This document shows positions 30,362 to 30,840 of a DNA stretch of 30,840 bases, one piece after another. Made by a program: the position numbers and the translations under genes. Positions within the stretch are counted from its first letter, which is position 1, and each line of letters starts with the position of its first letter. The notes under the pieces were generated by a model that ran no database searches, was not told where the DNA came from, and saw only the letters and a list, made by a program, of their open reading frames with translations. Origin of the DNA: Caryophanales bacterium (lineage in GTDB: Bacteria > Bacillota_I > Bacilli_A > RFN20 > CAG-826); assembly GCA_028726925.1 (NCBI GenBank), contig JAQYPI010000037.1:1-30840 (forward strand), in the 5' to 3' direction.

Positions 30362-30840
30362 CGAGCCAAATCGAGATAACGAAGCGCGCTCATCGCGGCA
30401 TTCGCCCCGTCCCCGATCGCGGTGGCGACTTGGCGAACGGATTTGACGCGGCAATCCCCGGCGGCGAAGATGCCGTCGGTTTTTGTTTTCCCGTTTTCAT
30501 CCGCGACGATGAAACCTTTCTCGAGATCGACCCAAGGATGGAACCTTTCGCAGTCCGGAATCTGCCCGATGGCGATGAAGCAACCTTTGCAAGGGATCGT
30601 CTTGACTTCGTTCGTCTGGGTGTTTTGGAACGTGACCCCAGTCAATTCGTGGTCCCCTTCGAAGGAAAGGGATTTCCATTCGTGGATCGCGTGAACGTTC
30701 TCGATTTCCGAGAGCCTTTCCACAAGAATGGGGTCCGCGAAATAACGGTCGAAGAGGGTGACGATTTCGACGTGATGGCAAATCGCAGATAGAGAAATCG
30801 CGTATTGAAGGGCGCTATTGGCATCCCCAATGATGACGAC
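30358..30840 (-). CDS. Thioredoxin-reductase-like flavoprotein, C-terminal part (cut by window end)
   Basis: About 160 residues are visible, running off the window edge at the N-terminal side. Present are an NAD(P)-binding strand (VVIIGDANSALQYAISLS), the segment VEIVTLFDRYFADPILVERL, the GCFIAIGQIPDCE strand, and the FAD-binding DGIFAAGDCRVKSVRQVATAIGDGANAAMSAL end. This is the usual layout of TrxB-type reductases. The CxxC that reduces thioredoxin would lie upstream, outside the window, so thioredoxin specificity is unproven. The NAD(P)-binding turn reads GDANSA where GGGDSA is typical, a possible change of cofactor preference. Confidence 0.85.
   Translation of the reverse strand, partial: VVIIGDANSALQYAISLSAICHHVEIVTLFDRYFADPILVERLSEIENVHAIHEWKSLSFEGDHELTGVTFQNTQTNEVKTIPCKGCFIAIGQIPDCERFHPWVDLEKGFIVADENGKTKTDGIFAAGDCRVKSVRQVATAIGDGANAAMSALRYLDLAR

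Overview
The window looks like a chromosomal segment of an anaerobic member of the Bacillota (class Bacilli in the broad sense), probably an uncultured gut lineage. This rests on three things. The gene order rpsF-ssb-rpsR and gdpP-rplI-dnaB-walJ-rlmH is the classic arrangement near the replication origin of Bacilli. NrdG-type radical-SAM activation points to anaerobic life. TGA is a normal stop codon (gdpP, dnaB, walJ and tldD all end with it), which argues against a recoded mollicute. Base composition is moderate in the housekeeping genes and visibly more AT-rich in the block at about 1.6-3.8 kb.

Layout. (1) 1-1310: rpsF-ssb-rpsR with a consensus promoter, a structured leader and a terminator. 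(2) 1310-6400: an accessory block lying between rpsR and gdpP. It holds an AAA/DUF4143 ATPase with an unusual start, a small inverted-repeat-bounded intergenic element, a lipoprotein, an internally deleted insertion sequence with 28-bp terminal inverted repeats, a decapitated and frameshifted beta-phosphoglucomutase-like pseudogene, a secreted endonuclease I lipoprotein and a 42-residue membrane peptide. (3) 6468-11752: the tightly overlapping operon gdpP-rplI-dnaB-walJ-rlmH (c-di-AMP turnover, ribosome, replication, DNA/RNA metabolism). (4) 11756-16423: a Cof-type phosphatase, two unknown genes and the tldD-pmbA (TldD/TldE) protease operon. (5) 16539-19871: rpmE, then metG-rlmCD. (6) 19872-20284: an intergenic region with tandem repeats and an IS3-type remnant. 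(7) 20285-27183: a glycoside cluster with a divergent GH78 alpha-L-rhamnosidase, an RpiB-family isomerase, a GH106-like giant protein and an AraC/GyrI-like regulator. (8) 27275-30840: a Na/Pi symporter, a maltose-type acetyltransferase, an anaerobic RNR activase and the C-terminal part of a thioredoxin-reductase-like flavoprotein cut by the window edge.

The most general observation is regulatory. At least six genes that appear to have their own promoter (lipoprotein 3223, nuclease 4737, gdpP 6468, GH78 22504, nptA 27275, maa 29055) lack a Shine-Dalgarno and carry a -10-like hexamer only 6-9 nt before the ATG. This suggests leaderless transcripts. Genes inside operons and ribosomal genes mostly keep good AGGAGG-type sites or translational coupling. 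I did not find CRISPR arrays, tRNAs, rRNAs, prophage or a defence island. The strongest candidates for something new are the leaderless-promoter habit, the rhamnosidase/variant-RpiB/GH106 locus, and the two deleted insertion sequences with hairpins near their transposase starts. All calls are by eye, without database searches.
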